Shown: positions 8,177 through 14,097, numbered from the stretch's first letter. The stretch is 17,976 nt of DNA from an uncultured Clostridia bacterium (GCA_934277495.1 CAKQUI010000036.1:1-17976); one strand, 5' to 3'. Notes: generated by a model not told the origin, from the letters alone. Made by a program: numbers and translations.

Positions 8177-8215
8177 GCCATCAATCTGTATTGGCACAGA
8201 TTGGTGGCTTTTCTT
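8177..8215 (+). terminator. Rho-independent terminator after the 545-residue gene
   Basis: Stem GCCATCAATCTGT / ACAGATTGGTGGC (8177-8189 with 8196-8208, 13 pairs including one G-T wobble), 6-base loop, then TTTTCTT. It closes the paralogue B unit and separates it from the ATPase promoter that starts at 8216. Confidence 0.85.
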
Positions 8216-8254
8216 CGTAAATTTTACGAGCCTAAATATTGCTGTAGTTATACT
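8216..8254 (+). promoter_or_regulatory. CGTAAA-element promoter 2, upstream of the ClpX-like ATPase
   Basis: CGTAAATTTTACG (8216-8228), a perfect palindrome apart from its centre base, is followed after 20 bases by TATACT (8249-8254). Both this copy and the one at 1441 continue with AG after the ACG. The gene start is about 80 bases downstream. Confidence 0.6.
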
Positions 8255-8334
8255 GTGTTTATCAAATAAAGAATATCCCATGTGACACAGACAGTGAGCT
8301 GTTTCATGGGGCAAGACGAAAGGAGAAAATGCAT

Positions 8335-9699
8335 ATGAAGATCGACAATATGAGAGAACTTTACGAGGAATTACTTAGAGCAACATCAAATGGATACAGA
8401 AACAGAAGCATTGCAAATCCGGCAGTAGATTTTACAAAGAAAGCAAAGGCCGGGGACTTTGATGAGATGTCCGACGAAGAGTATTACCGCGCACTTGATA
8501 AAGTAAATGAATTAAATGATGTATGGCAGCATCTGCCAAGCGGTCAGATTGGTGAACTGCTTTTTACTGCACTTGAGAATCTTACACTTAGCGACAGTGA
8601 CGTGGAGGACATGGCAGCGACATTGCTTTGTGCTTATGAGCGTTCAAGTAAAGAGCATATCCCTTGTGATGCAAAAGCGGCAGATAGAAATGCAAGAACT
8701 GCCGGATATGCTGCTTCCAAGGAGATAGACAGCGATAATCCATCCAAAACAAAGACACAGTCTGATAAAAGAAGCACTGATGCAAAAGAAATATTGAGCT
8801 CGCCGGCGAAGATATATGAATATCTTGACCGCAGAGTATATGGTCAGAAGGAAGCGAAGAAGGCAGCTGCAATGCTTCTCTGGAATCATGTAAATGGCAG
8901 GAGACAGAATGTTCTCTTCGCAGGACCGACAGGCTGTGGCAAGACTGAGATATTCAGACAGCTTGCAAAGCTGTATCCGAACATAGTGATACACAATGCC
9001 ACTTCGTTGACTGGCACTGGCTGGAAGGGCAATACAAAGGTTCGAAACCTGTTCGATGGTGTGGATAAGGATAAGATGAGCCATCTGATCATCGTCCTCG
9101 ATGAGGCCGACAAGATGTTTGAGGACGCGGACGACAGACATTACAGCTACATAGTCCAGAATGAGCTGCTGAAGGTTCTTGAGGGTGACATGGTGCATTT
9201 TGACGGAAATCCTTCAAACGGCGAGCCTACACTTGATATTGACACATCAAATGTCAGCTTTGTGTTCCTTGGCTCCTTTGAGAGTATGGTAAGAGCAAAG
9301 AAATTTGCGGTAAATAATAGCCGTGCGATCGGCTTTGGCGTAGAGAATAAAAACGCTGCATTTGACGGTTATGGCAGCACCTTCACACAGGAGGATCTTG
9401 TGCAGTATGCAAATGTGAGATGTGAAATAGCGGGGCGTATAGGTTCGATTGTTCAGCTCAGGGAGATGACTGAGGATGACTTCTATGCCATATTAAATGA
9501 CAAGAGAATAAGTCCTGTCAGAAAGCTTTCTGATTACTACGGCGTTAAGCTTAAGATTTCAGAGGCAGCAAAACATAAGCTGGCAAAGGAAGCAGCAGAG
9601 AACGGTATGGGAGTTCGCTTCATTCATTCACAGATACAGAGAAGACTTGATCATGAGCTTTTCGAGAATTGTGACAGAAAGGAATATGTCATAGCCTGA
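8335..9699 (+). CDS. ClpX-like AAA+ ATPase lacking the zinc-binding domain
   Basis: 454 residues from ATG 8335, which is 9 bases from AAAGGAG; the in-frame ATG at 8329 is only 3 bases from it. Residues 1-150 are not recognisable and lack the four-cysteine zinc domain of ClpX. The AAA+ core follows: VYGQKEAKKAAAMLLWNH (ClpX-like GQ..AKK), Walker A GPTGCGKT (197-204), pore loop GWKG (229-232, where ClpX has GYVG), Walker B IIVLDEADK (D256, E257), QNELLKVLEG, the tripeptide IGF (332-334, the position of the ClpP-docking loop in ClpX), arginine finger R368 in IAGRIG, and sensor-2 R428 in GVRFIHSQ. All ATPase residues look intact. It is therefore a probable ring unfoldase or remodeller that might use ClpP. 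It is transcribed on its own from a CGTAAA-element promoter and ends at a shared terminator. Confidence 0.88.
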   Translation: MKIDNMRELYEELLRATSNGYRNRSIANPAVDFTKKAKAGDFDEMSDEEYYRALDKVNELNDVWQHLPSGQIGELLFTALENLTLSDSDVEDMAATLLCAYERSSKEHIPCDAKAADRNARTAGYAASKEIDSDNPSKTKTQSDKRSTDAKEILSSPAKIYEYLDRRVYGQKEAKKAAAMLLWNHVNGRRQNVLFAGPTGCGKTEIFRQLAKLYPNIVIHNATSLTGTGWKGNTKVRNLFDGVDKDKMSHLIIVLDEADKMFEDADDRHYSYIVQNELLKVLEGDMVHFDGNPSNGEPTLDIDTSNVSFVFLGSFESMVRAKKFAVNNSRAIGFGVENKNAAFDGYGSTFTQEDLVQYANVRCEIAGRIGSIVQLREMTEDDFYAILNDKRISPVRKLSDYYGVKLKISEAAKHKLAKEAAENGMGVRFIHSQIQRRLDHELFENCDRKEYVIA

Positions 9700-9740
9700 T
9701 CATTGAGTCATAAATAAAAGAATATATGATAGCACAAAAG

Positions 9741-9796
9741 ACTCCGGCACACGTTGTGAAGTAATGAAATTCATAACGTGTGCCGGAGTTTTATTT
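9741..9796. terminator. Bidirectional terminator between the ATPase and XRE genes
   Basis: Perfect 15-bp stem ACTCCGGCACACGTT (9741-9755) with AACGTGTGCCGGAGT (9775-9789), extendable by five more pairs with one wobble. It is followed by TTTTATTT on the plus strand and preceded by AAAAG, which gives a T-run on the minus strand. It ends both convergent genes. A near copy lies at 14126. Confidence 0.9.
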
Positions 9797-10016
9797 AAGA
9801 GTCAGCCTCGTCTGAGTCGCTTTTGACGAATTCGATAATGTCTGAAACCGGACAGTCAAGAATGTTGCACAGCACATCCAAAGTCTTGGTGGTTATTGCC
9901 TCGCCGTGTTTCATCCTGTGCAGGGTGTTTGCCGGAATGCCATGTTTAAATATAAGGGCATATTCGGTTATATTCTTTCTGTATAAAGTATCATAAAAAG
10001 GTTTGTAAGAAATCAT
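9795..10016 (-). CDS. XRE/Cro-C1-type transcriptional regulator
   Basis: 73 residues, a minimal single-domain regulator. The helix-turn-helix region covers about residues 17-50 (YALIFKHGIPANTLHRMKHG, then ITTKTLDVLCNILDCPVSDI), a pattern typical of small Cro/C1-type proteins. ATG 10016 has AGGGAGG about 7 bases upstream. The C-terminus is acidic (KSDSDEADS). It is divergent to the 77-residue gene, whose promoter contains a CGTAAA element; this arrangement makes it the best local candidate for the protein that binds that element (inference). A decayed copy of the gene, with the same terminator, is found at 14182. Confidence 0.85.
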   Translation of the reverse strand: MISYKPFYDTLYRKNITEYALIFKHGIPANTLHRMKHGEAITTKTLDVLCNILDCPVSDIIEFVKSDSDEADS

Positions 10017-10160
10017 GTTTAGACCTCCCTACAGTTACACTATCACATGACTTTAAAATTATATGCTCAATATATTGGCTACAATGCGTATGTTTCTGCG
10101 TTTTTGTATATGAACGTTACACCGTATATTGCTGCTTCGAGCTAATAGAAACAAAACATT

Positions 10161-10199
10161 CGTAAAAAATACGGAGAACAAATCCGCTGCGTATATACT
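10161..10199 (+). promoter_or_regulatory. CGTAAA-element promoter 3, divergent to the XRE gene
   Basis: CGTAAAAAATACG (10161-10173) is followed after 20 bases by TATACT (10194-10199). The right arm is less symmetrical than in copies 1 and 2. It drives the 77-residue gene, with a leader of about 90 bases. The remaining part of 10017-10291 holds the XRE gene's upstream region, with TATAAT on the minus strand near 10060, and no other gene. Confidence 0.55.
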
Positions 10200-10291
10200 T
10201 TGAACATAAAGATGAGAACACAGAAACAGCTGAGTTTAGTACAGCATAGCGTAGAAATAATGATAAGTCAGATGGGGAGGTGTAATAAGTC

Positions 10292-10525
10292 ATGTGTGAC
10301 ATAGAAATCAAAGAGTATGGTGAAGACTGGGTAAGGAACGCAATATGTCTTGCGAGAATGTATGGAGTCAGTGAGTGCTTAAGCCCACTGCCTTATCTTC
10401 CTCTGGATGAGGTTGCCGCTATTGTGACAAACTGGACAAATGAATTCACGAAAGCCGGACAATATACAGAAAAAGAGACTGATATAGTGAATTTCTTTGA
10501 GCAGAAAATTAGTAAAATTCAATAG
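10292..10525 (+). CDS. Small protein of unknown function, 77 residues
   Basis: Not recognised. ATG 10292 is preceded by GGGGAGG (10274-10280) at a rather long 11-base spacing; no better start is available. The protein is soluble, acidic and mostly helical (EIKEYGEDWVRNAICLARMYGVSECL, shown here only in part as DWVRNAICLARMYGV), with no cysteine motif or membrane segment. The gene is divergent to the XRE regulator and under a CGTAAA-element promoter, so it is probably regulated with paralogue A and the ATPase. Such a gene next to a small regulator could be a toxin, antirepressor or structural partner, but nothing in the sequence decides between these. Confidence 0.65.
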   Translation: MCDIEIKEYGEDWVRNAICLARMYGVSECLSPLPYLPLDEVAAIVTNWTNEFTKAGQYTEKETDIVNFFEQKISKIQ

Positions 10526-10536
10526 GGAAAAAATCG

Positions 10537-10604
10537 TTGAAATTCATGCATATACCCAATATAATGAGTATGGTTCTGCAATTGACAGAAAAATAATAAA
10601 TTCA
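10537..10604 (+). promoter_or_regulatory. Promoter and leader, first copy of a duplicated segment
   Basis: TTGAAA (10537-10542), 17 bases, TATAAT (10560-10565): the best vegetative promoter in the window. The 68 bases recur at 11760-11829 with high similarity, especially the last 45 bases, ending GAAAAATAATAAATTCA. It precedes the decayed secreted-protein gene at 10690. Confidence 0.6.
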
Positions 10605-10689
10605 GCAAAAGGGGGATGATTTATTTCTTGGGAGAAATCATAAGCGGAATTAGAAAAGAATAGTAAAGAGAGAAAAGGAGAATTGTTTT

Positions 10690-10982
10690 ATGATTAAAGA
10701 GGCATTAAAGAAAATCGTTAAAAAAACTTGCCCTGACACTTTGCGTATCGGCTATGTGTATAGGTGGAGCTGCAATATCGACGCATGCGGCGGAGACTGC
10801 TGATGTACAGGATAGCGCATCAGGAAGTGCTGAGATAGCGGCAGTAAGTGTGGATGAGTATCTCGATTTCGGAAAAGTTGTTGGTGAGAAATTAACCGGG
10901 AAATAGTTGAAGATGCGCGAAGCATTCAGATATGATAACAAGGGATATTGCAAAGCTGAGTGTTGCATCAGGTAAAGACTAA
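10690..10982 (+). pseudogene. Frameshifted small secreted protein
   Basis: ATG 10690 has AAGGAG nine bases upstream and begins MIKEALKKIVKK. A run of seven A (10720-10726) then puts the reading out of frame. Shifting by +1 gives a classic signal peptide, LALTLCVSAMCIGGAAIS followed by THAAETADV, with cleavage near HAA, and on to VSVDEYLDFGKVVG before a stop at 10904-10906. Two further shifts, near 10888 and 10935, reveal REIVEDARSIQ and ITRDIAKLSVASGKD, ending at 10980-10982. The open pieces lie in three successive frames, which points to decay of one exported-protein gene rather than several tiny genes. A sequencing error could explain the first shift but is less likely to explain all three. 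The promoter at 10537 and the ribosome site are intact. The mature protein is not recognised. Confidence 0.6.
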
Positions 10983-11100
10983 GAGTAAATTATAAGAAAA
11001 TATAAAATCTCCGGAACGGAAAACGTGCTACACAGCCTGATCCGCAGGGAGTAAGTATTGTGGTGAGCTGCGAGATAAAAAATGAGAATAAAAAAATAGA

Positions 11101-11173
11101 AGGAAATAAAAGGAAATAAATGGAAATAAAAGGAAATAAATGGAAATAACAAAAGAGATTAACAAAAGAGATT
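11101..11173 (+). repeat. Five 10-base and two 13-base tandem repeats upstream of the membrane protein gene
   Basis: Five exact-length copies of WGGAAATAAM (11101-11150) run into two identical copies of AACAAAAGAGATT (11148-11160, 11161-11173). The tract ends nine bases before the ribosome site of the next gene, so slippage could change leader length. Between 10983 and 11100 no intact gene is seen. A short open stretch near 11030-11100 (reading PDPQGVSIVVSCEIKN) may be another coding remnant. Confidence 0.85.
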
Positions 11174-11194
11174 ATACGATCAGGAGGTTTGGTT

Positions 11195-11722
11195 ATGTTT
11201 TCGATTGATGCAATTTGGCTTTTAATGATGTCACCATTTTTTTGGACAACAGGGGAGTTTATAGCATTTTGCGCTGCATATCTATTTGTCAGAGGAAAGC
11301 TTGGCGGAGTGATTGCAACATTGCTTAAGATAGTGGCAATCATCATTGTGACTTTCGCATGCATCTTGTTTATTGGACTTTATATGTATAGCAGGCATAC
11401 ACATCCCGAGGCTGTTGCTACTGTAACAGCGGTTGAGAATGATGCTATGATGGGTGGATATTCCCAGAAACTTACTATGGAATATACATATGATGACAAA
11501 AAGTATGTAGTCAAGGATTTGGACACGATCAATCTTCAGGCTGAAAAAGGGGATAAATACATTGTGCATTTCAGCAATAGAACTCCTGATCAGTTAAAGT
11601 TCATAAAACCGGATGACAAAGCTCCAACAGCATGGCAGGTATTTAAGAAGTCCATAAAATATGCTGTGATTGGAATAGTAATATTTCTTGTTGTAGTGAA
11701 TGTTATCAGAAGAAGAATTTAA
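11195..11722 (+). CDS. DUF3592-like membrane protein
   Basis: 175 residues from ATG 11195, which has AGGAGG seven bases upstream; an in-frame TTG two codons earlier is too close to it. Hydrophobic segments lie at about 4-31 (imperfect), 38-64 and 155-171. Between the last two is a soluble region of about 70-140 with TVTAVE, KLTMEYTYDDKKYVVKDL and KGDKYIVHFSNRTPDQ. That order, a beta-rich domain with a GxxxxVxYxxxxP-like end flanked by membrane helices, is the DUF3592 pattern. The C-terminus is basic (IRRRI), consistent with a cytoplasmic end. The function of the family is not established. No partner gene is coupled to it; it has decayed exported-protein genes on both sides. Confidence 0.75.
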   Translation: MFSIDAIWLLMMSPFFWTTGEFIAFCAAYLFVRGKLGGVIATLLKIVAIIIVTFACILFIGLYMYSRHTHPEAVATVTAVENDAMMGGYSQKLTMEYTYDDKKYVVKDLDTINLQAEKGDKYIVHFSNRTPDQLKFIKPDDKAPTAWQVFKKSIKYAVIGIVIFLVVVNVIRRRI

Positions 11723-11759
11723 AAAAGCAGTACGGATGCATAAAGTTCGTTTAAAAGCA

Positions 11760-11829
11760 TTGAAATTTGCAGGGTTTTACTCAATGTAATGAGTATAACC
11801 CTGCAATCGACAGAAAAATAATAAATTCA
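11760..11829 (+). repeat. Second copy of the duplicated leader, with a 16-bp hairpin
   Basis: This 70-base segment matches 10537-10604 at both ends: TTGAAATT at the left and about 47 bases at the right. Its middle has changed, so TGCAGGGTTTTACTCA (11768-11783) pairs with TGAGTATAACCCTGCA (11790-11805) with one mismatch and a 6-base loop. The -10 box is weakened to TGTAAT and the spacer is 19 bases. No T-run follows, so the hairpin is not an obvious terminator. It precedes the lipoprotein remnant at 11940. Confidence 0.7.
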
Positions 11830-11939
11830 TAATCTCTCGGAATTCATAGTGATTATATTCAGCACAGTTGAAAATGAACCTTGAAAATTGAATATATAGT
11901 ATCCTTTAAGGGGTCAATCGCCGTTGGCGATGGACTTAG

Positions 11940-12020
11940 GAACATTTAGAAATTTTAATCACAGCATTAGTACTTATTTTGGCGATGGGGCTATCAATGG
12001 TAGCCTGTGGCAGTAAATAA
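11940..12020 (+). pseudogene. Lipoprotein signal-peptide remnant
   Basis: One frame reads EILITALVLILAMGLSMVACGSK and stop, quoted here in pieces: ILITALVLILAMGLSM then VACGSK. This is a lipoprotein leader with lipobox MVAC and only three residues after the cysteine. There is a TAG immediately upstream, no start codon at the right place, and no ribosome site at normal spacing, so it is broken at the 5' end and truncated. The ATCGCC/GGCGAT hairpin at 11917-11931 lies just before it. It is likely the remnant of a second exported-protein gene that used the duplicated leader at 11760. Confidence 0.5.
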
Positions 12021-12038
12021 AAAATGGAGGTGATAATT

Positions 12039-12095
12039 ATGATAGGTACAGCTATTTTTGCACTGATTGTCGTATGGGCGTTTAAGGATGACTGA
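12039..12095 (+). CDS. 18-residue hydrophobic micro-ORF
   Basis: The ORF encodes MIGTAIFALIVVWAFKDD and is preceded at ideal distance by TGGAGGTGAT (12025-12034), one of the strongest ribosome sites in the window. The peptide is one short membrane helix with a charged C-terminal end (KDD), the shape of small membrane peptides, including some type I toxins and regulatory microproteins. A hairpin at 12098-12139 follows directly, as expected of a very short transcript. Whether it is translated as an independent gene or is a leader is unknown, and no antisense RNA can be shown. Confidence 0.5.
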   Translation: MIGTAIFALIVVWAFKDD

Positions 12096-12097
12096 TG

Positions 12098-12139
12098 AGA
12101 CTGTCAATGATTATAATTTTGTTATAATACTGGCAGTCT
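12098..12139 (+). terminator. Hairpin after the micro-ORF
   Basis: Outer stem AGACTGTCA (12098-12106) with TGGCAGTCT (12131-12139), nine pairs with one wobble; inner stem ATTATAA/TTATAAT (12110-12116, 12122-12128). It lacks a proper T-run, so it is a weak terminator at best. Confidence 0.4.
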
Positions 12140-12178
12140 TACATACGATATGTCAGATGTAAATAAATCAGTAGCGTA

Positions 12179-12258
12179 AGAAACCCAGGGTGAGTAAGTG
12201 TACCAATCCAAAGTGTTTACCACGCTGACTAAGAAACCCAAGCCAATAAAGTGTGTCA
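12179..12258 (+). repeat. Outlying units of the 8-10-9 degenerate repeat
   Basis: Two full units: AGAAACCC (12179-12186), ten bases, AGTGTACCA (12197-12205); and AGAAACCC (12232-12239), ten bases, AGTGTGTCA (12250-12258). Between them, CAATCC and AGTGTTTACCA look like an internally shortened third unit. Anchors, orientation and the ten-base gap agree with the main array at 13618. These units lie just before the lipoprotein gene. Confidence 0.75.
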
Positions 12259-12316
12259 CATACACAACTTTGAAAAAAATATTTAAGAATAGAAAGGATT
12301 AAAAAGGGTGATTATT

Positions 12317-13057
12317 ATGAAGAAGTTTATGAACGCAATTCTCGTACTTGTACTTGTTATCGGAGTCGTACTTGGTGTCGGCGGCTGTACTAAGCGTGAC
12401 AAGAACAAGAGTGCTGATAGCACACAGGCCGTAACCACAGAGGCAGCAACCACGGTTACAACTGAGGCCAAGAACACCAAGGACAACAAGTCCGATAATG
12501 GCAAGGGAAAGGTCAAGGGTGACACTGTAAAGACCGATTCTGAGACTGTCAAGGCAGATGCTGCAAAGACTGGTAAGCCTGAGAATGACTCAGACAAAAA
12601 GCCATCAACACAGGCTCCTGCTACGACTGAGGCACCAACAACTCAAGCTCCTGCTCCTAGCACTCAGGCACCTGCTACGACTGAGGCACCAGCACCAAGA
12701 ACCGAAGAGCCTACAACTGCTCACCAGCATACATGGAAAACTGTTGTAGATAAGGATGAATGGGATGAGCCAATCTATGAAGAAAAACCTATTATAGAGT
12801 ATCATGCAGCATGGCCTGATGGTACTTATGCAGATGAATTGGATGATTCTGGTGCCAAAGTACAATGGTGTATAGACCACTGTATCCATTGTTTTCCTAA
12901 CTGTCCTGACCCAGACCCTGCTGGCAGATGTGCTCTTCAAGTATGCCAGAGTGCATCAAACCCTGTAATAGTAGGATATGAAAAGGTTCAAACTGGCACA
13001 AAGCATCATACCGCAGTAACACACCAGGAGTGTACCACCTGCGGTGCCAGAAAGTAA
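12317..13057 (+). CDS. Lipoprotein with Thr/Pro-rich stalk and Cys/His C-terminal domain
   Basis: 246 residues from ATG 12317. AAGGGTGAT lies just upstream; the in-frame GTG at 12308 is within that site and is not preferred. The start MKKFMNAILVLVLVIGVVLG leads to lipobox VGGC with C24 as the lipidated residue, so the protein should be anchored outside the membrane. Residues about 28-95 are Lys/Asp/Thr-rich. A stalk of TQAPATTEAP-like repeats covers about 96-135, encoded by DNA repeats. The C-terminal domain opens with HQHTWKTVVDKDEWDEPIYE, a pattern often seen in surface proteins of Clostridia, then has a cysteine cluster (WCIDHCIHCFPNC and CALQVC) and ends CTTCGARK. Zinc binding or disulfides are possible. 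Ligand and role are unknown. Confidence 0.85.
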   Translation: MKKFMNAILVLVLVIGVVLGVGGCTKRDKNKSADSTQAVTTEAATTVTTEAKNTKDNKSDNGKGKVKGDTVKTDSETVKADAAKTGKPENDSDKKPSTQAPATTEAPTTQAPAPSTQAPATTEAPAPRTEEPTTAHQHTWKTVVDKDEWDEPIYEEKPIIEYHAAWPDGTYADELDDSGAKVQWCIDHCIHCFPNCPDPDPAGRCALQVCQSASNPVIVGYEKVQTGTKHHTAVTHQECTTCGARK

Positions 13058-13065
13058 TATATTAA

Positions 13066-13105
13066 AAACCCAGTTTGTAATTTAGATTATGAACTGGGTT
13101 TTATT
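13066..13105 (+). terminator. Terminator after the lipoprotein gene
   Basis: AAACCCAGTT (13066-13075) pairs perfectly with AACTGGGTTT (13092-13101), followed by TATTT. The 16-base loop is long. Confidence 0.8.
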
Positions 13106-13132
13106 TACTTTATTATATCAAGATATTATAAT
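13104..13132 (+). promoter_or_regulatory. Putative promoter of the NADAR gene
   Basis: TTTACT (13104-13109), 17 bases, TATAAT (13127-13132). The -10 is perfect and the -35 is weak. It overlaps the end of the preceding terminator. There is no CGTAAA element. Confidence 0.4.
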
Positions 13133-13164
13133 AAATTAAAAATTAAAATAGGAGATACAAAACT

Positions 13165-13593
13165 ATGCAGACAACGATTAACAGTTTTAGGGGAAATTAT
13201 TTCTTTTTAAGCAACTTTTATGAGTGTCCAGTGACATATCAGGACATCACATATCCCAATAACGAAACAGCTTTTCAGGCTCAGAAGTGTATAAACAATT
13301 CCGACAAAACAAAGTTTATGAGATTAAGCCCGTCTGCAGCGAAGAAACTGGGTAGAAGAGTGGCCTTGAGAAAAGACTGGGAATCCGTAAAGTTCTCAGT
13401 CATGAAAGACTTGGTTAAGGCTAAGTTCACACAGAACCCTGACCTCGCTGAAAAACTGCTTGCTACAGATAATGCTCACTTAGAAGAGGGCAATACATGG
13501 GGTGACAGAATCTGGGGGACAGTGAACGGCACAGGTGCAAATAAACTCGGTATTATACTGATGCAGGTCAGAGACGAGCTTAATTTGTCATAA
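13165..13593 (+). CDS. NADAR family protein (YbiA/DUF1768-like)
   Basis: 142 residues, full length for the family. Conserved blocks are in order: FLSNFYE (14-20), ETAFQAQK (34-41), GRRVALRKDWE (63-73), VMKDLVKAKFTQNP (79-92), EEGNTWGDRIWG (107-118) and GANKLGIILMQVR (124-136). These include the acidic and tryptophan residues that form the ADP-ribose/N-glycoside pocket. Members of the family cleave N-glycosidic bonds: YbiA/RibX act on riboflavin-pathway intermediates, and others remove ADP-ribose from guanosine in DNA. Which activity applies here cannot be told from the sequence. AGGAG lies 10 bases upstream of the ATG. There is no DarT-like transferase in the window. The gene sits between outlying and main copies of the 8-10-9 repeat. 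Confidence 0.93.
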   Translation: MQTTINSFRGNYFFLSNFYECPVTYQDITYPNNETAFQAQKCINNSDKTKFMRLSPSAAKKLGRRVALRKDWESVKFSVMKDLVKAKFTQNPDLAEKLLATDNAHLEEGNTWGDRIWGTVNGTGANKLGIILMQVRDELNLS

Positions 13594-13617
13594 TATAAAT
13601 CCAGAACCATAACAAAA

Positions 13618-14041
13618 AACAGCCCGTCTATAAAAAGTGCACCATCTGATATAAGCAGCCCAAAGCAATTTAGTGTACCATCCAATTTAAGCAATCCATA
13701 ACAACTTAGTGTATCAGTATGAAAAAATCAATCCACTAAAAGTGAATACACCATAATAAAAAAGCAACCCAATCTTAAAAAGTGTATCATTGGATACAAA
13801 CAACCCAAAGAAGTATAGTGTATCAAGGAGAATAAAGATGCAACCCCTACGAACTCAATGCACCAAATTACAAAAGCAATCCGTTCTTTATTAGTGCATC
13901 AAAGGTACTAAGCAGCTCTAAAAATATACCATCAATGTTCAGAAACCCAGAGATAGTGAGTGTATCAGGAAGAAAAAAAGCAATCCATGTAGAGCGAGTG
14001 TACCATAACAAAAAAGCAACCCGTTCTCGATTAGTGTATCA
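13618..14041 (+). repeat. Degenerate array: AGCAAYCC, ten variable bases, AGTGTAYCA, twelve units
   Basis: Twelve units in the same direction, with left anchors starting at 13618, 13654, 13690, 13727, 13763, 13799, 13839, 13875, 13911, 13941, 13979 and 14015. Each has an 8-base left anchor (AGCAAYCC-like), a spacer of exactly ten bases and a 9-base right anchor (AGTGYAYCA-like), then a 9-13-base A-rich linker; the period is 30-40, mostly 36-38. All twelve spacers differ in sequence. Only the unit at 13911 has a shortened spacer, and ACCATAACAAAAAA just before the array looks like a truncated unit. Two more units lie at 12179-12258. There is no open frame through the array. This stretch fills most of the gene-free 13594-14376. 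Confidence 0.85.
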
Positions 14042-14061
14042 ATGGAAACAAGTAATGTTGT

Positions 14062-14097
14062 GCCCAAGAACATAGAAACGCCCAAGAGCATAGAAAC
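14062..14097 (+). repeat. 18-base tandem repeat after the array
   Basis: Two head-to-tail copies of GCCCAAGARCATAGAAAC (14062-14079, 14080-14097) that differ at one base. They lie between the array and the duplicated terminator and share no clear sequence with the array anchors. Confidence 0.85.

Noticed and set aside
8644-9198. 184-residue minus-strand frame opposite the AAA+ ATPase
   Set aside because: It lies across the Walker A and Walker B coding sequence of an intact ATPase; no ribosome site or motif.
10720-10727. Programmed -1 frameshift signal A AAA AAC in the secreted-protein gene
   Set aside because: The heptamer is out of register with the zero frame and the downstream frame is +1, not -1; further shifts downstream fit decay better.
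11725-11752. Possible stray unit of the 8-10-9 repeat (AGCAGTAC, ten bases, AGTTCGTTT)
   Set aside because: Only half of each anchor matches; this may be chance.
12283-12597. Hydrophobic minus-strand frame opposite the lipoprotein gene
   Set aside because: It is the reverse reading of a Lys/Thr-rich coding region, which gives Leu/Val/Ser-rich shadow protein; the plus-strand lipobox and ribosome site are decisive.
13618-14041. CRISPR array, because of regular 36-38-base spacing and variable spacers
   Set aside because: Conserved parts are only 8 and 9 bases and degenerate, spacers are 9-13 and 10 bases, and no cas gene is in the window.
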